Below, in pieces: positions 36,771-49,883 of a stretch of 64,000 nt of DNA. Source of the DNA: Trema orientale (taxonomy: Eukaryota; Streptophyta; Magnoliopsida; Rosales; Cannabaceae); NCBI GenBank assembly GCA_002914845.1, contig JXTC01000001.1, positions 1,163,938-1,227,937 on the forward strand, read 5' to 3'. The notes under the pieces are model-generated. The model was given only the letters and a program-made list of their open reading frames with translations. It made no database searches and was not told where the DNA came from. Positions within the stretch are counted from its first letter, which is position 1; each line of letters starts with the position of its first letter. The position numbers and the translations under genes are program-made.

Positions 36771-38938
36771 CATTAAATCATCGCACTCATCCTACTCAGG
36801 TTTCACTTATTACTAGTAATAAGATTGTGTATATATATAATAATATATTCTCAAACAGCTGTATGAACATAAAGTTTTAGGCTGAAAAATATTAGTGTTA
36901 ACGGTGTTAGCACCTTAAGTTTGGTATCTGATTAATACCACTTATAGCAAATAGAACAATAATAGAAGTACTTCACCTTTGCAATTTTTCTTTTTTGGTC
37001 ACGCTGTGGAAGGCAAGCAAAATGAAGTGTGGTTTACTTATTTATTTATTTATTTTTAATTCGCAAAAGGAAGGTGTTCAAATTATCAAATTCAACTGGT
37101 AAACTATTCAATCAATCCTCGATTCCTTATCATTCCTAATATCCGATCTTTTTTGGATATAATCTATTGTGCATATAATTAAAATAAAAATAGATTTTAT
37201 TAATTGAATCCCAATTGGATCGAATCTGTTTGAGTTTTCGCTTGAAAATTGAACGTAACCAAACTTATCAATTCATTTATGTGTCTTGTGACATAGAATG
37301 TCTTGGTGGGTAAAAGGTATACTGCATACACATCCACAGTTTTTCATTTGCATATATTAAAAAACAAAGAAAAATCCTTGAAATACATAATGCAAGTATC
37401 TTTCTTCGGATCCCATTCATTATTACTTATGTAAGGACTACGTCATTCGAATTATGAATTAAATTTACCTGAAAAAATTACGACTAAAATAATTTAGGAT
37501 CTTTGGCATCTTCCATAATATAAGAATATTATATGATATTTCTAGAACCTAATCTGCAATATTTTTTTTTTAAATGGTTTGCCATTTGTTCTATGCTTCT
37601 GTTTGTTGTAAAATTAATTGCATTTCTAGTCCTCGTTCATTTTTTTTTTTTTTGGAATTTGACACTTTGGTCCCTATGGTTTTTCTAGACATTTATATCC
37701 TTGTATAAATGAGTCATCTATTGGTAAGTAATGCTAGTTGCATTCTCTTTCTTATTCTCGCAGTCTTTCAGTCTCACTGTATAACACGTGAATTCCACTA
37801 TAATTTATTGTATTATTAAAATATTAAACTGGATAATAGAATCTATGTGTCAAACTACAGAGCGTAAATGAGAGTGAGAAAAATGGTGTATTTAGCATTT
37901 CTCGTATATCGGTGTACATATATAGAATAGTACATATAGACATATGATGCAATCTTTTTTTTTTTGGGGCACTCTCAGACAAGTGAATTTTTAGATAGTA
38001 GAATAGCAGTGAGAATGAAGAGTGCAAAAAATATGCATTTAGTATTTATTTAGATATTTTTATGTACAAGATTAGAGGTTCAAACTTTCAATTGGATATT
38101 GAGTTTTGATGTGTTATTAAACATTTTAACTTGTAGAATATTGATTTTCAGCGAGTCTTTTGGATTGCTGATAAAAGCCAAGAAAGAGCCAAGAAAGGGT
38201 AGTGTAATTTCTCCTAAATAATAAAATTACTTACGAAAAGAATTAAATTAAAAATTACTTACCAAAATTACTTACGTCAACCAAATAATTAAATTAAAAA
38301 TAAAAAATAAAATTAGGCATGTCAATAGGGTCTACACGTGTATTTTTTGGCACTCAAATAATTAGTTTAGAACTTATTTAGTGATAAAATCTACTACAAA
38401 AAAGAGATGAGGTGTCCTATTCGATGTAAATTTTTCGTTAATATGTAATTGTCGAGAAAATTTTCATTTGTTGTCTATTTAGGATTCCTAAAATAAATTA
38501 TCCCTAAATAGAGTTGAGCAATTATTAGGAAACAAATAAATAATTGCAAGAGAAATTCCCCATAAATCGTAAGTTTCAGCCGTTGTTACTGGGACTGGTT
38601 TTAGATAATGTTAAACGAGTGAATGAGTTCGTCCTTCGTACTTCAGTCTTCATAGTAAAAGAAAATGATATCCTACGTGCAAATACATCTCAGTGTCAAT
38701 GGATCCGATTGAATGGCCAATGAAAAATAATTTGTCAATCCCCTACCACCGACCACTGGGGCTGAAACGTGAGCTAGCCATACACTACACGTGCCCGCAT
38801 AAACATTTAGTGAATGATTTTCATATTCTATGGAAGGAACTTTCGAACAGATTCCGTGAAATTAGTTTGGTATTAATCCTAGACAATCATTAATTAAGCA
38901 TGTTCTTAGCCTTCAATGATATGTTTTCGACATTCTTT
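36181..38938. other. AT-rich intergenic DNA with microsatellites
   Basis: Contains an AT run at 36225-36254, another near 36640-36655, and a compound CT/AT run at 36732-36770. No gene, RNA gene or complete transposon was recognised. Confidence 0.55.
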
Positions 38939-39028
38939 GGGACTAAACTAAAAGAATCTTTTAAAAACTGTGGCTAAAGTGAAATTTTGGAAAGTTTTTC
39001 AGTCAAATCAGGTGATGCCACGTGTCCC

Positions 39029-40559
39029 TGATAAGTATATTTTACACTTATATTTACTATACTTTTGAGCTTAAGAATTGCTCGTCTTTGAGCTCTTTTT
39101 ACTTGTTTTGTTATTTTTGATACATATTTCATGTCAGAAGTCATTGAGAGGAGAATTCTGACTTTTCAAATAAGACCGAGGCTAAACTAAGGCAATTTCG
39201 ATCATTCATGAGCGAAGACAGACGAATGACGTCTCAGCAGTGTGTAGCAGTGCTAATATTACGGAAGGAGCTGGGCAGAACTGGGCGCTGCAGCACCAGA
39301 AGTTCCAAGAACTTGTGGCGCCGCAACGTTGTCCCCTGGGTAATGTGGCACTGCAGCCTCACAATCCGGTATTGCAGAGCTACTTGTTTGACCGTCTTGG
39401 CGCCATAGCGCCAATTTTAGCGCCGCAGCACCACAAAACGCAGACATGTTGTAAAATTCCTGAATCGTAGCTGGTTTTATCTCAGCTATTTAACCTCTCT
39501 TCGGCTCATCTGAAAGGAGGAGAAGCGGGACGAAAACTTTAGCAGTCAAAGGGTTCCTAAATCATTCTAAGGGAGAAAACAACACTTAGGAGAGGATTAG
39601 AGAATGAGAAATCAGATTGGGAAGCTTCGAAAGAAGGAGAAATCAGATTGGGAAGCTTCGAAAGAAGGAGAAATCAGATTGGGAAGCTTCGAAAGAAGGA
39701 GAAATCAGATTGGGAAGCTTCAAAAGAGTTTTTCTTATCTCTTATTCTTGTTTTCCTTTTCTATTTTCTGTACTTAAATATGTATCAATTTTGTTATATG
39801 TGTTGTGATTCTTTTTGTATGAACATAAGCTAAATTCTATTTTTAGGGAGGTAATTGAACCTCTATTGTAATCTAACTATTTGGTTTTCCTCTATTGTTC
39901 TTGATATCCATACTTGAGTTGATTGTTCTATCTTGAGTTTAATGCATCTATTTGCTTGGCCATTAAATAGAGTTGTGTTGTGTAATCTACATAAACTTGG
40001 GAAGAAGAATATAGATTTGGACATAGATAGAACAACATAAGATTGCCTAATATAGGGTGAGCTTACATAGGATAGGAATATACCTATATAACTTGTGCAA
40101 CCTTTGTGTGAGAATTACCAAACTTAATGAGTCTAATCAATTTATGTTAGGAGTAATATATTATCTTGTTTAGACATTTTCACTTTTGTCTTGGAAAAGA
40201 GTTGTGAATACATTAGGATTCTTGGTTGTCAATTCTAAATGGATAAATATATTATGAGGAAAATAAATAGTTAGAGGAGTTAGTGGGTAGATTGCATCCC
40301 TAGGTTCCTTATTATTGTTCTAAGAACTATCTTTGATTGTGTGATTTCGTTCTCCATTCTTGCATTTTACCTTGTTAGTTTCTTTACAATTCTTGCTCAA
40401 AACTATCTATTATTGTTGTTTGGATAAATTAGAAACTAGTTTCAGTTAGTACTTACCAATTGTAAATCAAGTACTCTTCGTGGGATCGACACTCTCTTAA
40501 TTCTATATTACTTGTTGCAACCTATATACTTATGGTTGTGTATTAGAAATAGTCCAACA
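39029..40559 (+). mobile_element. Solo LTR of Ogre/Tat-like Ty3/gypsy type, inserted in copy A
   Basis: Starts TGATAAGTATATTTTACAC and ends TAGTCCAACA (TG...CA), 1531 bp. The flanking 5-mers are GTCCC (39024-39028) and GTCTC (40560-40564), a target duplication with one change, and removing the insert restores continuity with copy B. The stretch CTTCGTGGGATCGACACTC near 40479 is the end-of-LTR signature seen in Ogre/Athila/Tat elements. No internal region remains, hence a solo LTR. Confidence 0.8.
39603..39727 (+). repeat. 31-bp minisatellite, four copies, within the solo LTR
   Basis: Four head-to-tail units of GAAATCAGATTGGGAAGCTT plus CGAAAGAAGGA, nearly identical and with no spacers. The last unit starts to diverge (CAAAAGAG). 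Confidence 0.95.
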
Positions 40560-42810
40560 GTCTCACTATCAATATTTTCAGAAATTACGAATAAATCCTT
40601 GAAAAATCCCTCATTTTTCCCCCGAAGCCCTTAGCCACAACCGAAACTCTCCCTCCCTCTGCACTATTCACGCGTAGCTGATCCAGCGGCCACTGTCGCC
40701 CACGCGCCTGCCCGCCCGAGCCAGAGGCTGCCGATGAAGCAGTGCCAGCCGTTGCCGCCGGCAACCCGAAATCTGGCCATCCGAACCTGAATTTTTTGCC
40801 ACCGTTTCGCCGTCCGACATCCGTTTAGCACAACCCCGGCGCCGTTCACTTCGTCTCGATGTTGCCGTCCTTTTTCGACCATCCACAGCCGCTAACTCAG
40901 CTCCAGTGAGAAACTCGCTATTGTAAAATATTTTAATATTAAATTTGTGATATTTTTGTAATTATTTCTGAAATAAATTATCTAGCCCAAGAAATTTATA
41001 CCATATTAAAAAAGAGTTGAGACAAGAATAATAATGATTTTGAAGTGTTGAAATGGTATCCAGGAGTGCATTAATTATCGAATTATAAAAAATGACACTT
41101 TTCTAAATATTTTAAAAATGTGATATTTTTATAATTTTTGGAATTTTGAGCATGATTAATGCTCGGGACCTCGAATTTGAGTTCTGACTTCGAATTTGGA
41201 CTCAGTGAGATCAGACATGAATTTTGATATAAAATATCATTATATTCTGAAATGGCTCGTGAATAGTATCATTTTGAGTGCCAAGGGCCGATCCCGCACC
41301 AGAACCCATTTTCGACAAACTGCCTTTCTAACCCAGCATTTTTGGGTGTTCTAAATTCAGTGGTGACCTCCGTTTTTCAATCTGAGGCCCCGTTTGGAAA
41401 TTCACTTTTTCAAGTGAACATGTCGTGATCCGAAAACGATTATCTGAGCAACCAGGTGATTAATAGAGGACTTTTCTAGCATCGTTAGCTCGGTATAATT
41501 ACCATCTCGGGTAGGAAATTCAATTACCTTGTTTTACATTATTTTTCATAAAAATTAGAATATGTTGAGAAAAGTGAAATTTTGTGATTTTGTTAAATTA
41601 AATTGTTTGAATAATTATCTTAATGAACTGTGGGTTTGTGAGATTTAGTGGACTACTCTGGATATTTTATATGTGATTTTATGCAAGGTTTATTTTTGGG
41701 ATTTGATTAAACTATAGGCATTGTATTGTCGAATTTTTAAAGCACGAATTGGACTTTTATTTAAAAATCAGAATACGTCTAGAATATTATTGCATAGTTG
41801 TTTATACTGCTTATCGTATTGCACATACCATAGGATCATACATGATCGAGGTCCATCTTATGCATCACGGTGTTTAATGGGCGGCCAGTATCCCTGCCCT
41901 CGGTGAAAGCCCATAAACCCCCGCAGGATTTTTCTGATTACCTCTATTCGGTAGGCATAGATACATGGGTGTCCCTCCGGTTTTCTGGGATAGATATCAG
42001 GCAGAGAGTACTTAGTACTCGTAGTACGAGTTACTCTAATTCATGATGAGAGGATGCGAACTCATGAGATTATTTAATTTATGACATGTACATTATGGAT
42101 TATTCATCCGGTTTTACAAGATGGTTTGAATATGAATTCTGTTGACGATTTTCAACTTGCTTTTGATTTGATATATTGTGAATTGTTTTCAGGACAACTA
42201 ACCATGCAGGAAATTAATAAACGAATATTTTCCCAAAAAGGTAATTGGGTATTCTACTGGGTATTTCATACTCACATCCTTACTTCTCCCACTTTCAGGT
42301 GTTTGACTATTTGAGGTAGTCGTCTTGATAGATTAGATAAATTGTACAGCTTGTGTTTTGCAGTCCTACTCTTAATCACTGGTGGGTGTTTATATTCTGT
42401 TATCTTTCTTTCCTTGTTTAATTATTTAGTCAAGATTAGTAAATCTACTAAGTAAATATATGAGGATGGTTTCACTGTTAATTTGAGAACTTGAAATTGT
42501 AAGTGATTTTGTATAACCTATTTTGGACATTGAAGTAAAGATTTCAGTTGAACTCAATTTATCAAAGTTTATGATTTCTCAACAAGTTTCTAAATGAGAT
42601 AGATAGAAATTTTCTTAAACTTTGATAAATATTTTTCTTATGTAATTAAAACTAATAAGAGTTTTAATGATTATGGAATTTATAATGATTTGAGGACCAA
42701 AATGAAATTATCTAATACTTGATTTCTCTTAAATTTTGTAAAATTAATAATTTATTCTATTTTCACATAAAATTAGTAAAAGCCACGACTTTGGATTTTT
42801 GGTCGTGACA

Positions 42811-43233
42811 ATAGGTATTGAAGCATGTTCAATGATAATGGTTTAGAAACTACTCGTTGGCCGACACTGAATTTTTAGCTACAATCAACATCAAAATCAA
42901 CATAAAAAATAACTCAATGATGGCAAGAGCTTATGAACTCGCAACTCTCCTTTTCTTATCTTTAGCATTGCTATACCACTGATCACTACACACACCAATG
43001 TGTCTTATATCAACTAATTAATGTGGTAAGAGAAGTTTTTTTGGCCAAATAAATTGGCCAAGACATTACAAATGAAGGAGCTCATAAGCCTTTTTTTGAG
43101 TTTCAATGTCTATCTTATTATAGACACATCAATGTCTATCTTATTATAACCCCTAATACAATTAGTCATATACATATATTTTGTTGTCCTTAATTATGAC
43201 CTTAGAATGAGTTCCAATGATTATGCTAGTATA
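42811..43233. other. Spacer between repeat copy A and copia remnant
   Basis: AT-rich, no gene; a short direct duplication of CAATGTCTATCTTATTATA at about 43107-43147. Confidence 0.5.
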
Positions 43234-46200
43234 TAATAGGATATCTTCTGATTTGATTTTTGATTTGCCTTTTTTATATCCGCTCAAGCTCCACTCAAAC
43301 TAACGTCTACAAACTACATTACATAGCGTCTCCAATTTCAGACGCTTTTCACTGGCTATGACCTTTTCGGGTTTGTTGATGGCACCAAACCTTGCTCGCC
43401 ATCCTCTATTCAACAAGGTGGTGTCTCAGTGCTTAACCCCGAATATGTCCACTAGATTTGTCAAGATTAATTGATCCTCAATGCCATCATCGGCTCACTT
43501 TTCCCGTCAATCATCTCATTCATCGCTACGTCCAAAACATCCCATGATACTGGGACAACACTTGCAAACACATATGCTAAACTAACTCACGGTTGTATCC
43601 TCAATATCAAAAGACAGCTCACCAATCCCATCAAAGGAACTTAGTCCATCACCGAGTTTATGCAAGGCATCAAAACTAATATAGATGCGCTTGCACTTAT
43701 GAATGTCTCTGTTGACTCTGAAGATCTCATCATGAAGATTCTCAATGGTCTTGATGACAATTATAAGCAACTGTCCAAACCCTAATCTCCTTCGATGAAC
43801 TTCATAAGAAGCTTCTCAATTATGAGGCACAACTTGCGGCCAAACCTGACTCATATCCTTGCACGCCTTCACATCATTCCACACCTGCCACTGCCTTTGT
43901 CGCTACACTGCCTCCACCACAGTCTCGTCCCTTCTCTTAACCACCGCATGGTTAGCATTGCCCTCCCGACCAGTTTTGTCACAATCTGACTCGTGCACCA
44001 TCTACCACGTAGTCTCCTCGGCCACCCTTTAACAATGGTAGTCTAGGACCACAACCATACCTTGGTCACTGCCAACTCTGTGAACAGTAAGGGTACTCTG
44101 CCAAAAGATGCCCGACCTTCAAACACTCACCGTGGTCTTCCCATGCACAACAACTATGTGTTTATCCGTGTCCCATCTATGCTCCTCCCATTGCTCACAC
44201 GACCACTCATCCTACGACATCCTCTTCACCTTCTGAATGGATTTTGGATTCTAGTGCTTCTTACCATGTTAGTATAGATTTGGCAAATCTCGCACTTCAT
44301 TCACCATATGACGGGTTTGATGATAAAGTCATCGATAATTGTAACGGCTTGCTTATTACTCATGTTGGCTCTCTTAAATTACCTTTCTGACCCTCGTCTC
44401 TTTCCCTATCTAATGCCCTCCGTGTTCCCACCATGACCAAGAATCTTTTCTCTGTTTCTCAACATTGTCAATATAATGATGTCTCTAGCTATTGTTTTTT
44501 TATTCATAGTGTTTTTAGGTTAAGGATCGTCGCACGAGGGCTATACTCCTTCAAGGACCATACAAGGATGGTGTCTACATTTGGCCGGTCAAAGTGGGTT
44601 GGTCGGCTTTACCACATGCTTTTTCCTCCCCTGCTATTCTCGTGTCCTTGTGGCACTCTCATCTTGGTCATCCATCAAATAAAATAGTTCATCATTTAGT
44701 GTCTTCTAATGCATTTCCTTTGTCTTCCAATAGTCTATCAAAATTTTCTTATAATTCTTGCAAAATTAGTAAAAGTCATAAGCTTCCATTTTATGCTTCT
44801 ACACTTTCTTCTACTTCACGTTTCGAATTAGTTTTCTCTAATGTTTGGACTTCTCCCGTACTTGCTTTTGATGGTTTCAAGTATTATGTTGTTTTTGTTG
44901 AGCACTTTACCAAATACATTTAGTTGTACTCTCTTCGGCGAAAGTCGGACGTTGTGGATATTTTCGTGAAGTTTAAATCTCTTGTGGAGAATTATTTTCA
45001 AACCATAATTATCACTCTTTATGCCGATAATGGCGGCAAATTTATTGCCCTTGAATCTTTTCCAACTACTCATGGAATAACCCATTTAACCATCTTCGAA
45101 CATCGTCATCGCCCAATTGTTAAAATTGGTTTGACATTACTTTATCATGCATCTATCCCCCTCACATTTTGGCCTTTTGCCGTTGCCACTGTCACATATC
45201 TCGTTAATCGCATGCCTAATTTTAATTTATCTATGTTGTCTTCCTCCGAAAAATTGTTTGGTCGTCCTCCTAACCTTCAAAAGCTTCGTGTCTTTGGTTG
45301 CTTGTGTTATCCCTGGCTTCGTCTGTATACTTCTCACAAACTTGAACCCAAGTCCCGTTCTTAGAATTAATTATTATGACACATTCAGGCCGGTTATTAA
45401 ACCCAATATTGTTCGTCTTATTCTGAGTTTGGCACTGTCTAGGGGCCGATCTCTTCAACAACTTGATGTGAATAATGCTTTTCTTTATGACCACCTTGAT
45501 GAGGAAGTCTATATGGCACAATTACTAGGCTTCATCGACAACAATTTTCCATCCTATGTTTGCAAACTTTGAAAAGCTATTTATGATCTTAAACAGGCCG
45601 CAGGCATGGTATCAAGAACTTCATTGTTTTCTGCTTGAAATTGGTTTTGTCAATGCTCGATCTGATACATCGCTCTTTGTTTATCACCGAAATGGGTTCA
45701 CTGCTTACCTTCTAGTATATATGGATGATTTGATACGTACTAACTGGCAGTGATAATGCTTTTGTTGCTTGTCTTATTGATCAGTTGGCCAAGCGATTTT
45801 CTATTAAGGATCTGGGGTGCTTGCCTTATTTTTTTGGTGTGGAGGTGCTTTCTAGGCCTGACTCTCTCTTCCTCTCCCAAAGGAAGTATATTGTTGATCT
45901 TCTTGCTCGTCACAACATGCTTTCTTCCAAACCTGTCAAGACTCCTCTTGCTGTAGGAACTTCTCTCTCACTTCATGATCATGGTTCCCCACCCGCTGAC
46001 TCCACTGTGTATAGACAAGTAGTTGGCAGTCTATAGTATCTTCTCATGACCAGGCCAAATATTGCTTTCTCTGTCAACAAATTGTCTCAATTCATGCATG
46101 CTCCATCTAAGCAACATTGGGGTGTCATTAAGCGTGTGTTACACCATCTAAATGGTACTCGTGATCATGGTCTTCGTCTTCGGTGTAGTCCTTCATTATC

Positions 46201-46857
46201 TCTGCATAGCTTTTCTGTTACTGATCGTACCTCCACAGGGGCCTATGTTCTATTTCTTGGTCTTAATCCAATCTCATGGAGCTTGAAGAAGCAAAGGTCT
46301 GTAGCTCGCTTCTCTACTGAAGCTGAATATCGTGCTATTGATTCTGCTGCTTCTGAAGTTGAGTGGGTTAAATCTCTTCCTGCTGAGCTTCATGTTTCTC
46401 TTCCACTATCTCCCGTCATTTATATTGATAACATTGGAGCTGCGTATTTGTGTGCCAATCCAGTTTTTCACTTATATATGAAACATATCTCTATTAACTA
46501 TATATCATTTTATTTGTGATCTTGTTCAGCGCTGTCAACTGCGGGTGTCTCGCGTTTCCTCTGCTGATCAGCTTGCAGATGCTCTTACGAAGCCATTGTC
46601 CTATCCGCGACTGCATACTTATCAAGATTGGTGTCTCTGTTGGATCACCATCTTGAGGGAGCCTAATAGGATATCTTCTGATTTGATTTTTGATTTGCTT
46701 TTGTATATTTATTATTGTAATCTTCCCAATTAGGATAGCTACTTACTTTAATTATTTGTTTTCCTTAGTTTACGATATTTTGTTGATACTAGAGATTGTA
46801 TAAATGCTCTTGTTTGTGAATAATACGATTGAAAATCATTTTCCACAAATCCTATTA
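43234..46857 (+). pseudogene. Decayed Ty1/copia retrotransposon
   Basis: Order of pieces on the plus strand: gag-like region from about 43340 with a broken zinc knuckle (HCQLCE...KRCP, about 44068-44112, stop inside); protease DSSAS near 44250; GAG-pre-integrase WHSHLGHPS near 44650; integrase core with YADNGGKF near 45020; reverse transcriptase [18 protein letters not shown] near 45461 and VYMDDLI near 45720; RNase H with STEAEYRA near 46315. The order protease-integrase-RT-RNase H is copia. Many stops and frameshifts make it non-functional. A 35-bp identical repeat (43234-43268 and 46664-46698) marks the LTR starts; the 3' LTR probably spans 46664-46857, after the purine tract TTGAGGGAG. 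Confidence 0.88.
46664..46857 (+). repeat. Probable 3' LTR of the copia remnant
   Basis: Begins TAATAGGATATC after a purine tract and ends AATCCTATTA, so the ends are short inverted repeats; the usual TG...CA seems mutated. The left partner is reduced to about 40 bp. Confidence 0.6.
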
Positions 46858-47012
46858 GTATATATACGAGGTACTTAACATCAGTTACATTGCACAAGCA
46901 TTGCAAATTGTTTTGACTTTATTAACAGTGCTATACACTAAATTTGTTTAGGTACTGTACACTAAATTTGTTTAGGTAAAAAAGAAAAAAAAAAATAGCT
47001 AGGATTGGTAAC

Positions 47013-47043
<31 letters not shown>

Positions 47044-47955
47044 ATGCTATATATATATATGTAGAACCACAATCATTGAGCAGCCAGATCCATTTTTCAG
47101 TTTACTTTGAAGGCTTATTACACACCGATAATCTACTTAGTGGAACCAAAGATGATAATATTCAATATTATTTTCATCATACAATAACCAATAATAACAA
47201 ATATGGTCATTACCACCACACATTAACAACAAAAAGCTAGTTGTCAGAGACTCAGAAGCACGAATATATAAATCTAATTAATTGACTATAGAAGTACACA
47301 CTTTTTTTTTTTTTATATGTACGTGTATATTTGTTCCAGGCATAAAACTTATCAATTGTATTAGATCTACGCACGGTTTATTTGTACGTGTGCATTTGCC
47401 TCCTAGCAGGACTACTTGATAGACGAGTAAATAAATATTTTGGCCTTAATTTGTTTGTAATTATGAATTAATATATGCAGGGTGAATTATAGGGAGCTAT
47501 ATATAACTATGGATGGTCTGGAGAAGCCATAGGATAAAGAGTCATATGTAAGTGTGATGACCTTCCTAGAGTTGCTAAAATGCGATTGGAGTACTCGAGT
47601 CGGATACAACCGCCACCATCTAATAAACTCATTATTGTTGGGATAATATTCTTCGGAGAATTACTTACGTACCTTTTCCCAAAAAAAAAAAAGCCAAAAC
47701 TACCTACGGGTATCTAAGCTGATGACTATTAGAATATGTTTCCATTTTTTATATTTATTAATATAGTAATGACATTGGACTTTTAATTAGTATATATGCC
47801 AAGCTTGGTACTAAATAACAATATGACTCAGTGTTTATTTTCGTTGCAGTCCAGACTTATAGTACTGGAGAGTGTGATTAATAATTAATTACCATCACAG
47901 TACTATGCGTGCAACAACTGGATATAGAATGCAACTGAAGTTATGTGCTAATTAA

Positions 47956-47998
<43 letters not shown>

Positions 47999-48352
47999 TT
48001 ATTAGAGAAGCTAGGGGGTGATAACTTTTTTAATGTGCATGCATGTTTAGTTGTGAATATTGTTTTCTAGATAAATATACTAGGAAATATAATGTATTAA
48101 CTAAAAAATGTACCTAATAATACATATATATACTATTCTATTTAATTCACTCTTTTTTTTCCTTTAGAAATATATTATAATCTATTTCACCTTAAAAACT
48201 AAACATCAAAGAAAATGTTACGCTTACATCCAAGCAAATAATTAATCAGTACTTAATCAGACGAATATTTCTTAATTATACATATATTGCTGGATTTGCA
48301 TTGGATTGAATAGAATAGAATATAATAGAATAATACGTATACACACTACATA
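46858..48352. other. AT-rich intergenic DNA with TA microsatellites
   Basis: TA runs at 47011-47037 and 47958-47996; a small tandem copy of ACTAAATTTGTTTAGGTA at about 46938-46977. No gene was found. The last 180 bp resemble 58390-58560, the flank of the pseudogene copy. Confidence 0.55.
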
Positions 48353-48823
48353 TCACCGGGAAAAACTAAACAAGGTTTGCTCGTCGCTCACTCTTGTCTT
48401 TATCCACGACTTCCAAATCCATCTTCCACGGCAAGAAACAGCCGCCGACGAAGCCGGTTTCTCCTTCCTTACGCTCTTCTTCATCATCAGAGGCTCAGGC
48501 GAAGGCTTCTTGTAGAGAATAAAATTACGAGCTTTTTGCGATCCGATTCTGTCGAGAGGACTCAGAGAATCGGCTCCGGTGTCACTGGGGCAATAGAGAA
48601 GAAAGCCACTGAGATCGGAGCCCAGAACAGGTAGTCGTCCCTGTCGAGCGTAAGACTTTAAGGCGGCGCCAATGACCGAAACGACAGGCTCATCCTCGTC
48701 AACGACAAGTCGTATAGGGCCTGCGCTGCCGAGAACGGTCACGCAGATCAACATCAACCCATTGTTCTTCTGATGATTCTTCTTCTTCCGCTGCTGCTGC
48801 TGCTGCTGCTTTAATTGAAACAT
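48353..48823 (-). CDS. DUF7054 protein (At4g22758-like)
   Basis: A single-exon gene of 156 aa. After a short Gln/Lys-rich N-terminus (a CAG tract gives six Gln) comes the conserved segment MLICVTVLGSAGPIRLVV...LKSYARQGRLPVLGSD...FLLYCP...DRIGSQKARNFILYKKP, which I recognise as the plant DUF7054 domain, a small beta-grasp-like fold by prediction. The basic tail with GRWIWKSWIKTRV is also typical. Molecular role unknown. Upstream CT-rich DNA to about 49100 is the likely leader. A truncated relative lies at 58560-59383. Confidence 0.82.
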   Translation of the reverse strand: MFQLKQQQQQQRKKKNHQKNNGLMLICVTVLGSAGPIRLVVDEDEPVVSVIGAALKSYARQGRLPVLGSDLSGFLLYCPSDTGADSLSPLDRIGSQKARNFILYKKPSPEPLMMKKSVRKEKPASSAAVSCRGRWIWKSWIKTRVSDEQTLFSFSR

Positions 48824-49883
48824 CTTCTAGCTAGATTCAGAGTCTGAATCGAGAACTTGAAAGTTAATCAACGGTGAGAGATCGATTAGGAGATAAGAAG
48901 AGGCGAATCGAGGCCGTTGAAAATTATTCAGTCAGGGGTGGAGGCCTGGCAGCAGTAGTACCAGAATTCCTTGCGAGATAAGCCGAAAGCGAAACCGGAG
49001 CTTGTCTTGGCAGATCGATGAAAAGGTCGCATCGAATCGATTTTGGTTAGGGTTTCCAGTACTATTAACGAGCAGAAAGATCGAAAAAGTTGGGAGAGAA
49101 TGAGGAATGTGAGAATTTCGTGAGCGTCTTATTATGTGTGTGTGTGTATATATACATATATATATAGATAAGTTGAAGAGCTAACTTGATGGAGAAGTAA
49201 CCGACTAGCTAGTGTCCTATTCCATTTAGAAGTATTATAATTGGATTCAACTAGGTTTAATTACTATAATAATATAACCTAAAATTACATTGATAACAAA
49301 AAATAAATCAAAAAAAATAGACAAGAGAAAATTTAGATGCTTATTAATATTTTTTTTTTATTTTTCTTCAGTACGTATTCTCGTTTTATAATTGATTATT
49401 GAAAAAAAAAAAACCTAATTAATGGCATTAATGGAAACAAGTAACTAAGAGGTAATGTAGTGACATACAGGATGCATGCACGCTTGGAATTGGTTACGTA
49501 CGGCGATAACCTCGTTACTTTCTGACTGGACTCATGTTAGATACTGCCATCTATAATAAGGAAACCGGAACAAGCGAAATAGTACTATATACCTACGAGT
49601 CTCCTGGCTGATGAGAGTACGTTTCCACTTTTCATATGTATATATAATATTGTGGCTTTTAAGTCAAGTTAGTTTGTCAAGCATGAATAACATGACTCCT
49701 TGTTTATGTTTTCGGTGTCAAGTTTCTAGCATGAGGCTCTATTATCTGTGCAGTCTGTACAGTTACTATATGTAATTATATACTATATATGGATATGAAT
49801 TATACATAATGAAGTGATAACACACGTGTTATATGTGGTTGAACAATATATTAAAAATAATATTATTCTATTAAGTTAGTTTT
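48824..49883. other. DUF7054 leader/promoter and spacer
   Basis: 48824-49110 has moderate GC and fits a 5' leader; a GT/TA microsatellite lies at 49136-49167. Beyond is AT-rich DNA with no gene. Confidence 0.5.

Larger units (their letters stand above)
38939..42810 (+). mobile_element. 2.3-2.6 kb repeat family (solo-LTR-like), copy A, interrupted
   Basis: Copy A matches copy B (51342-53981) from GGGACTAAACT to GGTCGTGACA and lacks about the first 165 bp. It is split by the solo LTR at 39029-40559. Landmarks shared with the other copies: CCACGTGTCCC, a GC-rich block 40620-40910 ending AACTCAGCTCCAGTGAG, CTTTTCTAGCATCGTTAGC, the CATGGGTGTCCCTCCGG block, and the CACTTTCAGGTG block. No ORF survives across copies. 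Orientation is relative to copy B. Confidence 0.75.

Noticed and set aside
39603-39727. Regular 31-bp repeats, CRISPR-like at first sight
   Set aside because: Units are head-to-tail with no unique spacers, and the setting is a plant LTR.
40664-40886. Overlapping minus-strand frames in GC-rich DNA
   Set aside because: GC-rich DNA lowers stop frequency; the frames are not kept in the other repeat copies.
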